A stretch of DNA of 64,000 bases, taken from Oscillospiraceae bacterium (GTDB lineage: Bacteria; Bacillota; Clostridia; Oscillospirales; Oscillospiraceae). Shown piece by piece: positions 9,465 through 18,796 of this stretch. The translations under genes and the position numbers were made by a program. The notes beneath the pieces are model-generated. The model was not told the origin of the DNA, did not search any database, and worked only from the letters and a program-made list of their open reading frames with translations. The stretch is from assembly GCA_009781695.1 (NCBI GenBank), contig WQVH01000004.1:22868-86867 (forward strand), in the 5' to 3' direction. Positions within the stretch are counted from its first letter, which is position 1. Every line of letters begins with the position of its first letter.

Positions 9465-11006
9465 ATGAATAGCGTACTCAAAGGCTCATCATTTGTCCTC
9501 GTCCATGCACCGGACATGCTTGTGCACACAGGAACAACCCAGACAACTGAACGCATTGTAAACCCAGCATCCGAGTATCTTGAAAAACTGCCAAACCATT
9601 TGCGTAGTTTCAATGAGGCTGTCTCATACATGCCCAATCAGGTGTATATAGGAGCCAAAACGCCCGACGACATGGCCGCAGCAGGCACAACTTGGTATGA
9701 CAAACCACTGCAAAATGCAGACAGGTTCGGCCCTTTGGGTGAAATCATGCCGCAAGATGAATTTTATATGCTTATGCAAGCTTGTGATGCATTTGACTTG
9801 ATGCGGCTTGAAAAGGATTTTGCAAACTCCGTTCTGTTACGCTTTAAGCAACATCCATTGGTAGATGAAGAAACCTTAACACTGGTCTCAGACGGCATAG
9901 AGCTAAGTGAAATCGAAAGGGTCGTAGCGAAAGAAGGCGCAGAGGGCATTTACCATAACGATATGCTCGTAGGCTATGTAAAAAAAGCACATGACATCGA
10001 CGTCAATCTTTCAGCCCATGTAATTTTTGAAAATTTGGCATCAAAAGCCTCATGCGCACTGGCGCTTATGCATTTGACCAAAGTAACCGGAATTTCCAAA
10101 GGTTCTGTTGATTATGTCATCGACTGCTCCGAAGAGGCTGTAGGGGACATGAACCAACGTGGCGGCGGCAATTTGGCCAAAGCGGCGGCTGAAATTGCCG
10201 GTTTTAGCGGAGCTTCGGGCGCTGATCTGCGTGCATTTTGCGCAGCACCTGCCCACGCAGTAATTCATGCAGCTGCACTCGTGGCCAGCGGAACTTATGA
10301 TCATGTAGTCGTCGCAGCGGGCGGCTCAACCGCCAAACTTGGAATGAATGGCAAGGATCATGTAAAAAAAGAACTCCCTGTAATGGAAGATGTCATCGGT
10401 GGTTTTGCTGTGCTGATTTCCAAAAACGATGGCATAAGCCCTGAAATACTCAGTGAATTCACCGGCAAACATTCCGTGGGCAGCGGCTCTTCACCACAAG
10501 CCGTGATCACCGCCCTGGTCACAGATCCGCTTGACAAAATGGATCTTAAGCTCTCAGATATAGATAAATATTCTGCCGAAATGCAAAATCCCGACTTGAC
10601 CAAACCGGCAGGTGCGGGCGATGTGCCACTGGCCAACTATAAGATGATTGCAGCGTTGGGGGTCAAGCGTGGTGAGCTTGAGCGCACTGAAATAAATGCC
10701 TTTACCGACAAGCACGGCATGGTCGGTTGGGCCCCGACACAAGGACATATTCCTTCGGGTATTCCCTACCTTGGTTTTGCACGAGATGCGATCATGTCCG
10801 GCAAAATTACACGCAGCATGATCATAGGGAAAGGCAGTCTATTTTTGGGGCGTATGACTAATCTGTTTGACGGCGTATCCTTTATCGTACAAAAAAACAG
10901 TGGCAAAGATAGCTCTAGTGTTTCAAATAATATCTCCGAAGATACAGTCAGACGATTGATTGCTCAGTCACTGAGAGACTTGGCAAAGAGCATGGGCGCA
11001 GAGTAG
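9465..11006 (+). CDS. grdC: Glycine reductase complex component C, beta subunit (GrdC)
   Basis: 513-aa thiolase/KAS III-like subunit of protein C, which takes the carboxymethyl-selenoether from protein A and, with GrdD, releases acetyl phosphate. The opening SSFVLVHAPDMLVHTGTTQT and the following TERIVNPASEYLEKLPNHLR are near-diagnostic of GrdC, as are FGPLGEIMPQDEFY and the late GWAPTQGHIPSG. A Cys in DLRAFCAAPAHAVIHAA near residue 263 sits where a condensing-enzyme nucleophile would be. AAAGGCG precedes the ATG. It is followed 14 bases later by grdD. The selenoprotein subunits GrdA and GrdB are not in this window, so the substrate (glycine, sarcosine or betaine) is undetermined. Confidence 0.94.
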   Translation: MNSVLKGSSFVLVHAPDMLVHTGTTQTTERIVNPASEYLEKLPNHLRSFNEAVSYMPNQVYIGAKTPDDMAAAGTTWYDKPLQNADRFGPLGEIMPQDEFYMLMQACDAFDLMRLEKDFANSVLLRFKQHPLVDEETLTLVSDGIELSEIERVVAKEGAEGIYHNDMLVGYVKKAHDIDVNLSAHVIFENLASKASCALALMHLTKVTGISKGSVDYVIDCSEEAVGDMNQRGGGNLAKAAAEIAGFSGASGADLRAFCAAPAHAVIHAAALVASGTYDHVVVAAGGSTAKLGMNGKDHVKKELPVMEDVIGGFAVLISKNDGISPEILSEFTGKHSVGSGSSPQAVITALVTDPLDKMDLKLSDIDKYSAEMQNPDLTKPAGAGDVPLANYKMIAALGVKRGELERTEINAFTDKHGMVGWAPTQGHIPSGIPYLGFARDAIMSGKITRSMIIGKGSLFLGRMTNLFDGVSFIVQKNSGKDSSSVSNNISEDTVRRLIAQSLRDLAKSMGAE

Positions 11007-11020
11007 GAGGATGTACGTTT

Positions 11021-12181
11021 ATGGCAAAATCAGTTGAAAAAATAATTGCTGACACCTTTTTAGACTTGGCATCCGCACTTGAATCCGGGTCATTTGGGGC
11101 AGCAAAAATCATACTCACTGCAATAGGCAGTGAGCATGGCGAAGAAAATATGATCCACGGCGCAAAAATGGCTGCCGCACGGGGTGTACACGTCATTTAT
11201 GCCGGCACTCATACATGCGATGGTGTCACTACAGTCACTGCAAATACCGAAAACGACGCACATAACATCATGGAATCCATGTTAGGCAGCGGCGAGGCAG
11301 ATGGCGCTGTCACCATGCATTATCCATTCCCCATAGGGGTATCTACAGTCGGACGTGTGATCACACCCGCCAAAGGTAAGGCTATGTATATCGCAACGAC
11401 CACAGGCACATCATCGGTCGATCGTGTTGAAAGTATGGTTAAAAATACTTTGTATGGCATCATCACGGCAAAAGCGTGTGGGGTATCAACCCCTAGCGTT
11501 GGTATACTCAATGTCGATGGCGCACATCAGGTTGAAATGGCCTTAAAAGAACTTAAAAAAAATGGATATGATATAAACTTCGCACAATCCGGTCGCTCGG
11601 ACGGCGGCAGCATTATGCGGGGAAATGATCTTCTTGCAGGCACTTGTGACATCATGGTCACCGACCCTCTGAGCGGCAATATTTTAATGAAAATGCTCAG
11701 TTCTTTTACAACCGGCGGAAGTTTTGAATCTTTGGGTTGGGGTTATGGGCCGGGTATAGGCGAAGGCTATGACAAGCTTGTGCTTATCTTATCACGCGCT
11801 TCCGGCGCTCCGGTGGTTGCTCACGCAATTGAATTTGCCGCCGAGCTCGTCAAGGGGCGTTATAGAGAAGTTGCCGCAAGAGAGTTTGCAGCAGCGAAAA
11901 AAGCCAAGCTCAACGATGTGCTTGAGCTCATTCGAGCCAAAAGTGCGGGTGCACACGCAACCAAAAGCGCAGCGATAACCGCACCGCCTAAAGAGGTCGT
12001 GACCGCTGAGATTTCAGGTATTGAAATTGTGGATATCGAAGATGCCGTTGCTGCATTGTGGCAGGAGCATATTTATGCCCAGAGCGGCATGGGCTGTACC
12101 GGCCCGATTGTTATGGTCAGTAACGCCAATCTCAAACGCGCCGAAGGGATTTTGGTTACCAAAGGGTATGTCGGAGAGTAG
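11021..12181 (+). CDS. grdD: Glycine reductase complex component C, alpha subunit (GrdD)
   Basis: 386-aa PlsX-like subunit that performs the last step, phosphorolysis of the enzyme-bound acetyl thioester to acetyl phosphate for ATP formation. A Cys in GMGCTGPIVMV falls at residue 359 by count, the same number I recall for the catalytic Cys of GrdD from an acidaminophilic Clostridium relative. The N-terminal TAIGSEHGEENMIHGAKMAA and the FAQSGRSDGGSIMRGNDL segment also match the family. GGAGG lies 10 bases before the ATG. It ends 10 bases short of the convergent CAP-domain gene. Confidence 0.94.
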   Translation: MAKSVEKIIADTFLDLASALESGSFGAAKIILTAIGSEHGEENMIHGAKMAAARGVHVIYAGTHTCDGVTTVTANTENDAHNIMESMLGSGEADGAVTMHYPFPIGVSTVGRVITPAKGKAMYIATTTGTSSVDRVESMVKNTLYGIITAKACGVSTPSVGILNVDGAHQVEMALKELKKNGYDINFAQSGRSDGGSIMRGNDLLAGTCDIMVTDPLSGNILMKMLSSFTTGGSFESLGWGYGPGIGEGYDKLVLILSRASGAPVVAHAIEFAAELVKGRYREVAAREFAAAKKAKLNDVLELIRAKSAGAHATKSAAITAPPKEVVTAEISGIEIVDIEDAVAALWQEHIYAQSGMGCTGPIVMVSNANLKRAEGILVTKGYVGE

Positions 12182-12191
12182 TTCTATAGTG

Positions 12192-13118
12192 TTAGTCAAT
12201 AAACGCCTGCGCCCAATATAACCGGCCTTCCTCATTTACGGCAATCGCAACACCCATGCGTCCAAAATCAGGATTGACAATATTGTCCCGATGCGTAGGT
12301 GAATTCATCCAACCGCGCATAACATCATACGGTGTCCTATGTCCGGCAGCCAGATTTTCACCCGCTGCTTGATATACGACACCATTTTCACTAAATGCCG
12401 TAAAACAATCCGTGCCATCAGGTCTTGTATGCGAAAAATGTTCCGTTATCTCATTAGCCCTGACTTGCGCGGTTAAGGTCAGGGGTTGATACTGAGCCAG
12501 TTCAGACAACTCCACGCTTTCTCTTTCTATGTTGACGAGCCGAAAGACTTCCTCAACAAATGCCGCAAGCTCGGCTTCCGATAACTCCAGCCCTCCGGCA
12601 AACCCATTTTCCGTTGCTATAACCGCAGCTTCATCCGAAACTTCTTCTTCCTCTGCCTCCTCTTCTTCCACTTCAACAGCATAAACGATAATCGTAACCG
12701 CTGACATAACACCATTGCGCGCAACAGCAACCAGCTCCGCCGTTCCTGCGCCAACGGCGATCCACTGCCCTTCACTATAACTCAGCACCTCATCATCACT
12801 GGATAGCAATGTAAAATACTTGTCTGCTGCGTCCTCAGGCGTTATAATTACTTCCGGTACGATATAAGTCCCTTCGGCAATTTCGTATACATCCAGCATA
12901 ATCGCGATACTCTCAACTGCTATATACCCCGACTCCTCTTCCGGCTCTGGTTCCGGAATCTCAGTTTGTTCGGGCAATGGATATACATCGTAGGACTCCT
13001 GCCCGATCTCTTCTAATAGCAACTCATCAGGCTCAACAGCGCCTCTGCACATGCTCAGGCCTATAACAATGCACAATAATATTATAATGGCTACTGCTTT
13101 GATTGAACGCCTTTTCAT
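12192..13118 (-). CDS. Membrane-anchored or secreted CAP (SCP/PR1) domain protein with BIG2-like domain
   Basis: 308-aa envelope protein. The start is set at ATG 13118 (MKRRSIK), because an upstream TTG in frame has no ribosome site and the basic residues plus the AIIILLCIVIGLSM segment form a signal/anchor. Next come an acidic Pro-rich spacer, a bacterial Ig-like (BIG2) segment near residues 75-150 (SSDDEVLSYSEGQWIAVGAG), a low-complexity stretch of Glu (EVEEEEAEEEEV), and a C-terminal CAP domain near 185-308 with FSHTRPDGTDCFTAF, AGENLAAG, WMNSPTHRDNI and FGRMGVAI. Bacterial CAP domains are extracellular and of mostly unknown activity. It is transcribed against grdD. Confidence 0.88.
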   Translation of the reverse strand: MKRRSIKAVAIIILLCIVIGLSMCRGAVEPDELLLEEIGQESYDVYPLPEQTEIPEPEPEEESGYIAVESIAIMLDVYEIAEGTYIVPEVIITPEDAADKYFTLLSSDDEVLSYSEGQWIAVGAGTAELVAVARNGVMSAVTIIVYAVEVEEEEAEEEEVSDEAAVIATENGFAGGLELSEAELAAFVEEVFRLVNIERESVELSELAQYQPLTLTAQVRANEITEHFSHTRPDGTDCFTAFSENGVVYQAAGENLAAGHRTPYDVMRGWMNSPTHRDNIVNPDFGRMGVAIAVNEEGRLYWAQAFID

Positions 13119-13309
13119 ACTTATTTCATTCGCTCCCTTTTCTTTAAACGTGTCTTGCAAAGTGACTATTCCATTAGAGAACCCTTAATATTTCAGGGTG
13201 CAGGCGGCTATTGTGCCAATAATATTTATCTGCACACACAGCTACCATATAGATTACCAGATTATCAGTCAAATTTCAAAATATTTATACAGAAAGCAGG
13301 TAAAGTTAG

Positions 13310-14332
13310 ATGAAATATGATTTTCAATGTGATTACAGCGAACTTGCCCACCCATCGGTATTGGAGGCACTATCAGCAATTGGAACCACACAGTTTGAAG
13401 GTTATGGACTTGATGAATTTTCTTCAAGAGCCGCCAATCTCGTCCGGACACTGATTAAAATGCCCTCAGCAGATGTACACTTTGTCTCTGGAGGCACCAT
13501 TGCAAATCTCGTTGTGATATCGTCGATTCTTCGCCCACACGAAGCTGTTGTTGCACCTGTGACAGGACATATATTTGTCCACGAAACCGGCGCAATTGAA
13601 GCGACAGGCCATAAAGTTTGCACAGTCACAGACAAAAATGGCAAGATCTATCCACCCGAAATTGATACACTCATCAAAGAACATCATGATGAGCATATGG
13701 TAAAACCTAAGCTTGTTTATATCTCCTTATCTACCGAGGGGGGAACTGTCTATACCAAAGCGGAACTTACTGATTTATCCAACTATTGTAGAAAAACTGG
13801 ACTCTACTTGTACATGGACGGCGCAAGACTGGGCGCAGCACTGAGCAGCACTGTATGTGATCTGACCTATAGTGATATCGCCGGTCTGGTGGACGCTTTT
13901 TATATCGGCGGCACAAAAAATGGTGCGCTTTTTGGCGAAGCCATTGTCATTTGCAACGATCACTTAAAAGCGGACTTTAGATTCCTCATCAAGCACAGAG
14001 GCGCAATGCTTGCTAAAGGCGCAGCAGTCGGACTCCAGTTCGAAGCATTATTAAAAGATGGTCTCTATGACAAACTGGCACACCATGCGCATGAAATGGC
14101 CGGTAAATTTGCAACGGGAATACAAGACGCAGGCTATGAGCTGCTTTTCCCGCAAGAAACGAATCTTTTCTTCCCGATTTTCCCTAAAGATTTGATCCAA
14201 AAGCTGCGTCAGTCATATGCTTTTCATGATTGGAAAGATATGGGCGACATGGCTGCCGTTAGGTTGGTGACATCTTGGGCAACTCCGGAAAGTGCCATCA
14301 ACGCATTTTTAGACGATTTAAAACAAATTTAA
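13310..14332 (+). CDS. Low-specificity L-threonine aldolase-type PLP enzyme
   Basis: 340-aa fold-type I PLP enzyme of the beta-eliminating lyase/threonine aldolase family, which splits L-threonine (or allo-threonine) into glycine and acetaldehyde. Family marks are the opening DFQCDYSELAHPSVLEAL, FVSGGTIANLVVIS for cofactor binding, YMDGARLGAALSS with the PLP Asp, and FYIGGTKNGALFGEA with the Schiff-base Lys near residue 204. The neighbouring glycine reductase genes suggest that it supplies glycine for reduction, which is inference. AGGT lies upstream of the ATG. No terminator is obvious after it; the next gene has its own strong promoter. Confidence 0.88.
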   Translation: MKYDFQCDYSELAHPSVLEALSAIGTTQFEGYGLDEFSSRAANLVRTLIKMPSADVHFVSGGTIANLVVISSILRPHEAVVAPVTGHIFVHETGAIEATGHKVCTVTDKNGKIYPPEIDTLIKEHHDEHMVKPKLVYISLSTEGGTVYTKAELTDLSNYCRKTGLYLYMDGARLGAALSSTVCDLTYSDIAGLVDAFYIGGTKNGALFGEAIVICNDHLKADFRFLIKHRGAMLAKGAAVGLQFEALLKDGLYDKLAHHAHEMAGKFATGIQDAGYELLFPQETNLFFPIFPKDLIQKLRQSYAFHDWKDMGDMAAVRLVTSWATPESAINAFLDDLKQI

Positions 14333-14422
14333 CCACATTCAAGGTGCACCGAGTAGTAATTTTGCACAATTTCAGTCTTGTTATTTTGTAAACATTGCGC
14401 TGCTGTTTTCTCGTCAAACGTT

Positions 14423-14451
14423 TTGACAATACACATTTTCTCGTATATAAT
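14423..14451 (+). promoter_or_regulatory. Consensus sigma-70/sigma-A promoter
   Basis: Perfect TTGACA (14423-14428), a 17-base spacer and perfect TATAAT (14446-14451), 68 bases before the CoA-transferase start codon. Confidence 0.88.
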
Positions 14452-14519
14452 TTCATTCGATATTACCAATTCCAAGTGAATTTGCCAAAATGCGCAAAAA
14501 TTATATGAGGAGCTGCAAA

Positions 14520-16109
14520 ATGTCAAAATTAGTCACACTGGAAGAGGCTGTAAGCCACGTCAAGGACGATATGACTATGATGCTTGGTGGATTTAGCACT
14601 TACGGCAGCCCTGAGGCATTGCTTGAAGGGCTTGCTGTGCGTTACAAAGACACTGGGCATCCCAAAAATCTTTTTATCGTCAGCGGTATCACTCCCGGCG
14701 ACAAATCCGAAAGCCACGAGCCGCTCAAGGGCTACAGTATAGGCCTAAACAGGCTGCGTGCAGATGGTCTCATAGGGGGGGTAATGATCGCCTTGGCTGA
14801 TGCGCGCGCTATTGGATACAAAATCCAAGAAAACAAAATTGCTGGTTACACTCTACCTATGGGTGCCTTGTTGAATATGGTCAGGGCTTCGGCAGGCGGC
14901 GCTCCGGGGCATCTGACAAAGGTAGGGCTTCGAACATATTGTGACCCCAGACAGGAGGGTTGTGCCGTAAATGAGATGGCACGCAAAAAAGGCCCTGTTG
15001 TCAAGCTCTTAGAAATAGACGGCGAAGAGTACTTGCTATACAAATCAGTCAAGCCTGATGTCGCATTTATCCGCGGGACTTATGCTGACGAAGACGGCAA
15101 TATTTCCATTGCACACGAAGCGCTCATTGGCGCTGAACTGGATATGGTTACCGCTGTGCGCAATAATGGCGGAATCGTTATCGTTCAAGTCAAAGAAATC
15201 GTCAGACGTGGTACAATTCCGGCACGTGATGTCCGAATCCACGGCTCTTTTGTTGACTATATCGTCAAAGTGCAAAACCCGGATCATCACAGGCAATGCT
15301 TTATTACGGATACTCATCGCCCCGAACTTACCGGCGAAATCAAGACCGTCACAGGCTCGTCTGTGCCTATGAAACTCGATCCGCGCAAGATTATTGCGCG
15401 CCGCGGCGCTATGGAACTGACCCCCGGCGCGATCATGAATCTTGGCGTTGGCATACCGGCCGGAGTAAGTAATGTCGCCGACGAAGAAGGTATTGCCGAC
15501 ATTGTGACTACTTCGGTAGAAGCAGGCCCGGTGGGCGGAATTATTCAAACTGGCCTTGCTTTTCCGGGAACCGCAAATCCCGACACCATATACCCTCAAA
15601 CAGATATCTTAAATATGTATGATGGAGGACTATTGGATATCACATTCCTCGGCGCTGCTGAGATTGATGAAAAGGGCAATGTCAATGTTTCCAAATTCGC
15701 AGGACGCAGCGGCGGTCCCGGTGGCTTTATAGACATCTCACAGAACACAAAGAAGGTTTTCTTTGTCGGTGCGTTCACCGCAGGTAAGGTCAAGCCTGAG
15801 ATCACCATTGAAGATGGTGCGCTGAGGATAAAGTCCGATGGCAACGAAATTAAATATGTCAAAGAAGTCCAGCAAATCACCTTTTCCGGTGAGTATGCCA
15901 TAAGCAGCGGTCAAGAGGTCTCATACATCTCCGAGCGTGCTGTATTTAAGCTCACTCCGGAGGGTCTGATGCTGACGGAGATCGCCCCGGGTATTGATTT
16001 ACACAAGGACATATTGGAAAAAATGAACTTCACACCTTTGGTCAGCCCGGATTTAAAAGTCATGGACGCACGTATTTTCCGTGATGAACTGATGGGGTTG
16101 AAGGAATAA
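14520..16109 (+). CDS. Acyl-CoA:acetate/propionate-type CoA-transferase, paralogue 1
   Basis: 529-aa fused alpha-beta CoA-transferase (family I, propionate CoA-transferase-like), moving CoA between acyl-CoAs and free acids. The ATG at 14520 has GAGGAG seven bases upstream. The N-terminal half carries MLGGFSTYGSPEALLEG and GVSGITPGD-like IVSGITPGDKSE; the C-terminal half has the catalytic Glu in TTSVEAGPVGGI near residue 333 and YDGGLLDITFLGAAEID. The first gene of a cluster with BKACE, dehydrogenase, cupin and a second paralogue (18797-20386), so it probably activates or deactivates an intermediate of that pathway. A strong terminator follows at 16127. Confidence 0.9.
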   Translation: MSKLVTLEEAVSHVKDDMTMMLGGFSTYGSPEALLEGLAVRYKDTGHPKNLFIVSGITPGDKSESHEPLKGYSIGLNRLRADGLIGGVMIALADARAIGYKIQENKIAGYTLPMGALLNMVRASAGGAPGHLTKVGLRTYCDPRQEGCAVNEMARKKGPVVKLLEIDGEEYLLYKSVKPDVAFIRGTYADEDGNISIAHEALIGAELDMVTAVRNNGGIVIVQVKEIVRRGTIPARDVRIHGSFVDYIVKVQNPDHHRQCFITDTHRPELTGEIKTVTGSSVPMKLDPRKIIARRGAMELTPGAIMNLGVGIPAGVSNVADEEGIADIVTTSVEAGPVGGIIQTGLAFPGTANPDTIYPQTDILNMYDGGLLDITFLGAAEIDEKGNVNVSKFAGRSGGPGGFIDISQNTKKVFFVGAFTAGKVKPEITIEDGALRIKSDGNEIKYVKEVQQITFSGEYAISSGQEVSYISERAVFKLTPEGLMLTEIAPGIDLHKDILEKMNFTPLVSPDLKVMDARIFRDELMGLKE

Positions 16110-16126
16110 GTAACAACGCTATCTAT

Positions 16127-16157
16127 TGGGTCAAGCTGTTCCAGCTTGACCCATTTT
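16127..16157 (+). terminator. Intrinsic terminator after CoA-transferase 1
   Basis: A perfect 12-bp stem, TGGGTCAAGCTG with CAGCTTGACCCA, around a 3-base loop, followed by TTTT. Confidence 0.9.
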
Positions 16158-16336
16158 CCGCATCTATTCCTATTGTGATATTTCACAATTGCCGGTCAAC
16201 ACTTTTGTCAAGCACACTGAAATTTTACAACTATCGCAAATCAATATTGATATATAAAGATTGTTAATATATAATTGCACTTATTATTTTATGTATAATA
16301 GATTCGAAGAAAATATTTTTAGAAAGGAATTTCAAT

Positions 16337-17251
16337 ATGTCTCAGAAAAGAAAAGTCATAATTACCGTAGCACAAACCGGCAACTTCCAAGGCAAAGCAC
16401 AAAACCCGGGTCTTCCGGAGCAACCATCGGAGGTTATCCAATCAGCGTATGATTGCTACAATGCAGGTGCATCAATCGTACATATACACGCACGTAATGC
16501 CGAAGGCAAATCTTGCAATGATCCCAAGATCTTCGCAGAAATCAACAGCGGTGTCCGTGCTAAATGTAACATCATCACACAGAACTCAACAGCTCCCGGC
16601 ACCAGACCCGGTGCAGAAGCTGATGACGGTGTTGCACTGCTCTATGATGACAGCATCAAGGGTGCTCTGCCGGAGATGTGTTCACTCGACACATCACTCA
16701 TCACCACAGTTTGGGAAGATCTTTCTTTCATTTACCGTTGGGAACGCGATTGGCTGATCAAGCACGGTCTGCGCATGAGAGAATTGGGCATCAAGCCTGA
16801 AATCGAAGCATTTAACATGGAATCCATTGAAGACGTTTTTCAGCACCTCGTACCTGCCGGAGTTTGCAAACTCACAGACGATCCCAATGAGCCGATAAAC
16901 CTCACATTCGTCATGGGTATGAACAAAGTCAGCCAAGGCGCAATCAGCTACACCCAGAAGAATCACGACTACATCATTGACCTCGTAGAGCAAAACAGAG
17001 GCAACACAAAGGTTAACATGTCCACCATGGCCATCGCCGTACATCAACTCCACGGTGTAACTTATGGTCTGCTTAAAGGTTGCCATGTAAGAACCGGCAT
17101 GGAAGACAACATCTACTATCGTTACGGTGAACTTGCTAAATCCAACGCTCAGCTCGTTGAGCGCATGGTACGCATCATCCGTGAACTTGAGATGGAAGTC
17201 GCCACTCCGGACGAAGCCAGAGAAATGATTGGCCTAAGACCGCTTAAGTAA
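16337..17251 (+). CDS. Beta-keto acid cleavage enzyme (BKACE/Kce family)
   Basis: 304-aa Zn-dependent TIM-barrel enzyme of the BKACE family, which cleaves a beta-keto acid with acetyl-CoA to give acetoacetate and a new CoA ester. The metal ligands appear in GASIVHIHARN near residue 48 (His-x-His). NIITQNSTAPGTRPGAE, KPEIEAFNMESIEDV and the C-terminal HVRTGMEDNIYYRYG are family motifs; the Glu in RTGMEDN is the usual third ligand. The start has AGAAAGGAAT upstream. Members act on 3-keto-5-aminohexanoate, dehydrocarnitine and other keto acids; the sequence alone does not decide. A neighbouring NAD-dependent dehydrogenase gene probably makes the keto substrate. Confidence 0.92.
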   Translation: MSQKRKVIITVAQTGNFQGKAQNPGLPEQPSEVIQSAYDCYNAGASIVHIHARNAEGKSCNDPKIFAEINSGVRAKCNIITQNSTAPGTRPGAEADDGVALLYDDSIKGALPEMCSLDTSLITTVWEDLSFIYRWERDWLIKHGLRMRELGIKPEIEAFNMESIEDVFQHLVPAGVCKLTDDPNEPINLTFVMGMNKVSQGAISYTQKNHDYIIDLVEQNRGNTKVNMSTMAIAVHQLHGVTYGLLKGCHVRTGMEDNIYYRYGELAKSNAQLVERMVRIIRELEMEVATPDEAREMIGLRPLK

Positions 17252-17273
17252 GATTCCCATACATAACAAGCGA

Positions 17274-17298
17274 GACAGGAAAGGCAGCCTTTCCTGTC
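17274..17298 (+). terminator. Strong hairpin between BKACE and dehydrogenase genes
   Basis: Perfect 11-bp stem GACAGGAAAGG/CCTTTCCTGTC with loop CAG. The following TTGCACATC is not a clear U-tract, so it may be an attenuating or mRNA-processing hairpin rather than a full terminator. Confidence 0.6.
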
Positions 17299-17332
17299 TT
17301 GCACATCTCATAAATGAAAGGATCTATATTCT

Positions 17333-18289
17333 ATGAAACTTGATGGCGTTACACATGTCGGTATCATCGGTCTCGGAATGATTGGCGACAGCATGGCTGT
17401 ACTTACAACCGGCCACGGTTACAAAACCACATGCATTTGCCGCCGCCCCGAAATGATTCCGGAGTATAAAAAGACCTACGACAATTATTTTGCTCAACTC
17501 ATCGCACAAGGGCTTATGCCTGAAAACCAACTGTCGATTTGCGAAAAATACCTCAGCTACACCACTGATTACAGCGCAATTTCAGACTGTGAAGTTATTT
17601 TCGAATGTGTCAATGAAAATTTGGAACTCAAGTTTGACATTTTGAAAAAAATCGAAGACCACTGCCATAATGTCAAAGCCATTTGCTCTGTCAGCTCTAC
17701 TATAACCCCTGACGAAATGGGACAAAAAATGACAAAGTACAAGGATCGCTTGATTGTCACACACCCATTTAATCCTGCACACATGGTTCCCTTCTTCGAG
17801 TGCTGCGGCGGGGATCACACGGATCCCAAAGTGCTCGACTTTGCTGTAGACTTTCTAAGCGCAATGGGGCGCAAACCTGTTGTTTTGAAAAAAGCCACAC
17901 CGGGCTTTATCGGCAACAGACTGCAATTTGCGCTGTGGCGTGAAGCACTTAATCTCGTCGAAAGCGGCATATGCGAACCACGCGACGTGGACACCTGCCT
18001 CAACTACAGCTTCTGCCCGCGCTACACATCCATAGGTATTTATGAGCATTTTGACAATGGCGGCATGATACTCAACCAAGCAGGCTGCAATGGCACATTC
18101 CCGCATTTGAGCAACATTTCAAGCGCACCGCCTTATGTCACTGATCGCATTGCTCGCGGCGATTTGGGCGCACGTTCCGAAAACAAAAAAGGCTTCTATG
18201 ATTGGAATGGCGTGGACATGAAGGCATACCAAGAACGTGTCAATGCCCCTTATTGGCGCTTCGTAGACTGGGATTTACCCACAGAATAA
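17333..18289 (+). CDS. 3-hydroxyacyl-CoA dehydrogenase-family NAD-dependent dehydrogenase
   Basis: 318-aa two-domain dehydrogenase. The N-terminal Rossmann fold has GIIGLGMIGDSM near residue 10; the catalytic His region reads VTHPFNPAHMVPFFE near residue 142, and the C-terminal helical domain has GFIGNRLQFALWREALNLV (KATPGFIGNRL). It resembles L-carnitine/3-hydroxy acid dehydrogenases at least as much as true hydroxyacyl-CoA dehydrogenases, which fits a role in oxidising a 3-hydroxy acid to the 3-keto acid used by the BKACE enzyme immediately upstream. AAAGGA lies 10 bases before the ATG. The CoA-linked hbd at 24606-25448 is a distinct relative. Confidence 0.85.
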   Translation: MKLDGVTHVGIIGLGMIGDSMAVLTTGHGYKTTCICRRPEMIPEYKKTYDNYFAQLIAQGLMPENQLSICEKYLSYTTDYSAISDCEVIFECVNENLELKFDILKKIEDHCHNVKAICSVSSTITPDEMGQKMTKYKDRLIVTHPFNPAHMVPFFECCGGDHTDPKVLDFAVDFLSAMGRKPVVLKKATPGFIGNRLQFALWREALNLVESGICEPRDVDTCLNYSFCPRYTSIGIYEHFDNGGMILNQAGCNGTFPHLSNISSAPPYVTDRIARGDLGARSENKKGFYDWNGVDMKAYQERVNAPYWRFVDWDLPTE

Positions 18290-18306
18290 AACACGAGAAA
18301 GGAATA

Positions 18307-18780
18307 ATGATTAATATGGTACATGATAATAACAAAAGCGGTGCATTTGCACAGAACTTCGTCCAAGAGCTGCAAACACCCCCAAACTTGCTGCCCCCCG
18401 ATTTCGAAAAAATCTATAACAATTTTGCTCAGCGCATACTTTGGGTAGATGGCAATGTTGTCCCGGGCGCATTCCAGATGAATACTGCTTGGTATAAATC
18501 CGTTCCGGAGCGTGACCCTATTTTCCCGGAACATGAACATCCTTATGATGAGATCATTGGCTTTTTCGGTAACGATCCCGAAAACCCATATGATCTGGGC
18601 GCTGAAATAGAGTTTGCTGTTGAAGGTGAAATGCACAAAATCACCAAATCAACACTCCTATTCATCAAGGGCGGCTCGCCCCATGGCCCCATGCACATCA
18701 AGAGAGTTGACCGTCCTGTATTTCACTTTTCAGTAGTTATGAATACAGAGTATGCAGAAGCAAAAGACGTATATAAATAG
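18307..18780 (+). CDS. Cupin-like protein of unknown function
   Basis: 157-aa soluble protein. A beta-rich core has FPEHEHPYDEIIGFFG with cupin-type His/Glu spacing, then FAVEGEMHKITKSTLLFIKGGSPHGPMHI, shown here in parts as AVEGEMHKITKS and FIKGGSPHGPMHI, giving a second His motif. These two motifs are the metal-binding halves of a cupin barrel. The start at ATG 18307 is preceded by GAGAAAGGAATA; ATG 18316 is possible. It sits between the dehydrogenase and the second CoA-transferase and is probably part of their operon. It might be an isomerase, decarboxylase or sensor of the pathway intermediate; I do not recognise a named family. Confidence 0.75.
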   Translation: MINMVHDNNKSGAFAQNFVQELQTPPNLLPPDFEKIYNNFAQRILWVDGNVVPGAFQMNTAWYKSVPERDPIFPEHEHPYDEIIGFFGNDPENPYDLGAEIEFAVEGEMHKITKSTLLFIKGGSPHGPMHIKRVDRPVFHFSVVMNTEYAEAKDVYK

Positions 18781-18796
18781 GAAGTAGGAAGAATTT

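Noticed and set aside
15045..15599. 184-codon ORF on the minus strand inside CoA-transferase 1
   Set aside because: Its translation is a shadow of the strongly conserved plus-strand gene; it has His/Ser/Cys-rich content and no ribosome site.
16270..16299. Promoter with TATAAT at 16294 before the BKACE gene
   Set aside because: The -10 is perfect but the AT-rich stretch offers no plausible -35 at 16-18 bases, and such matches occur by chance here.
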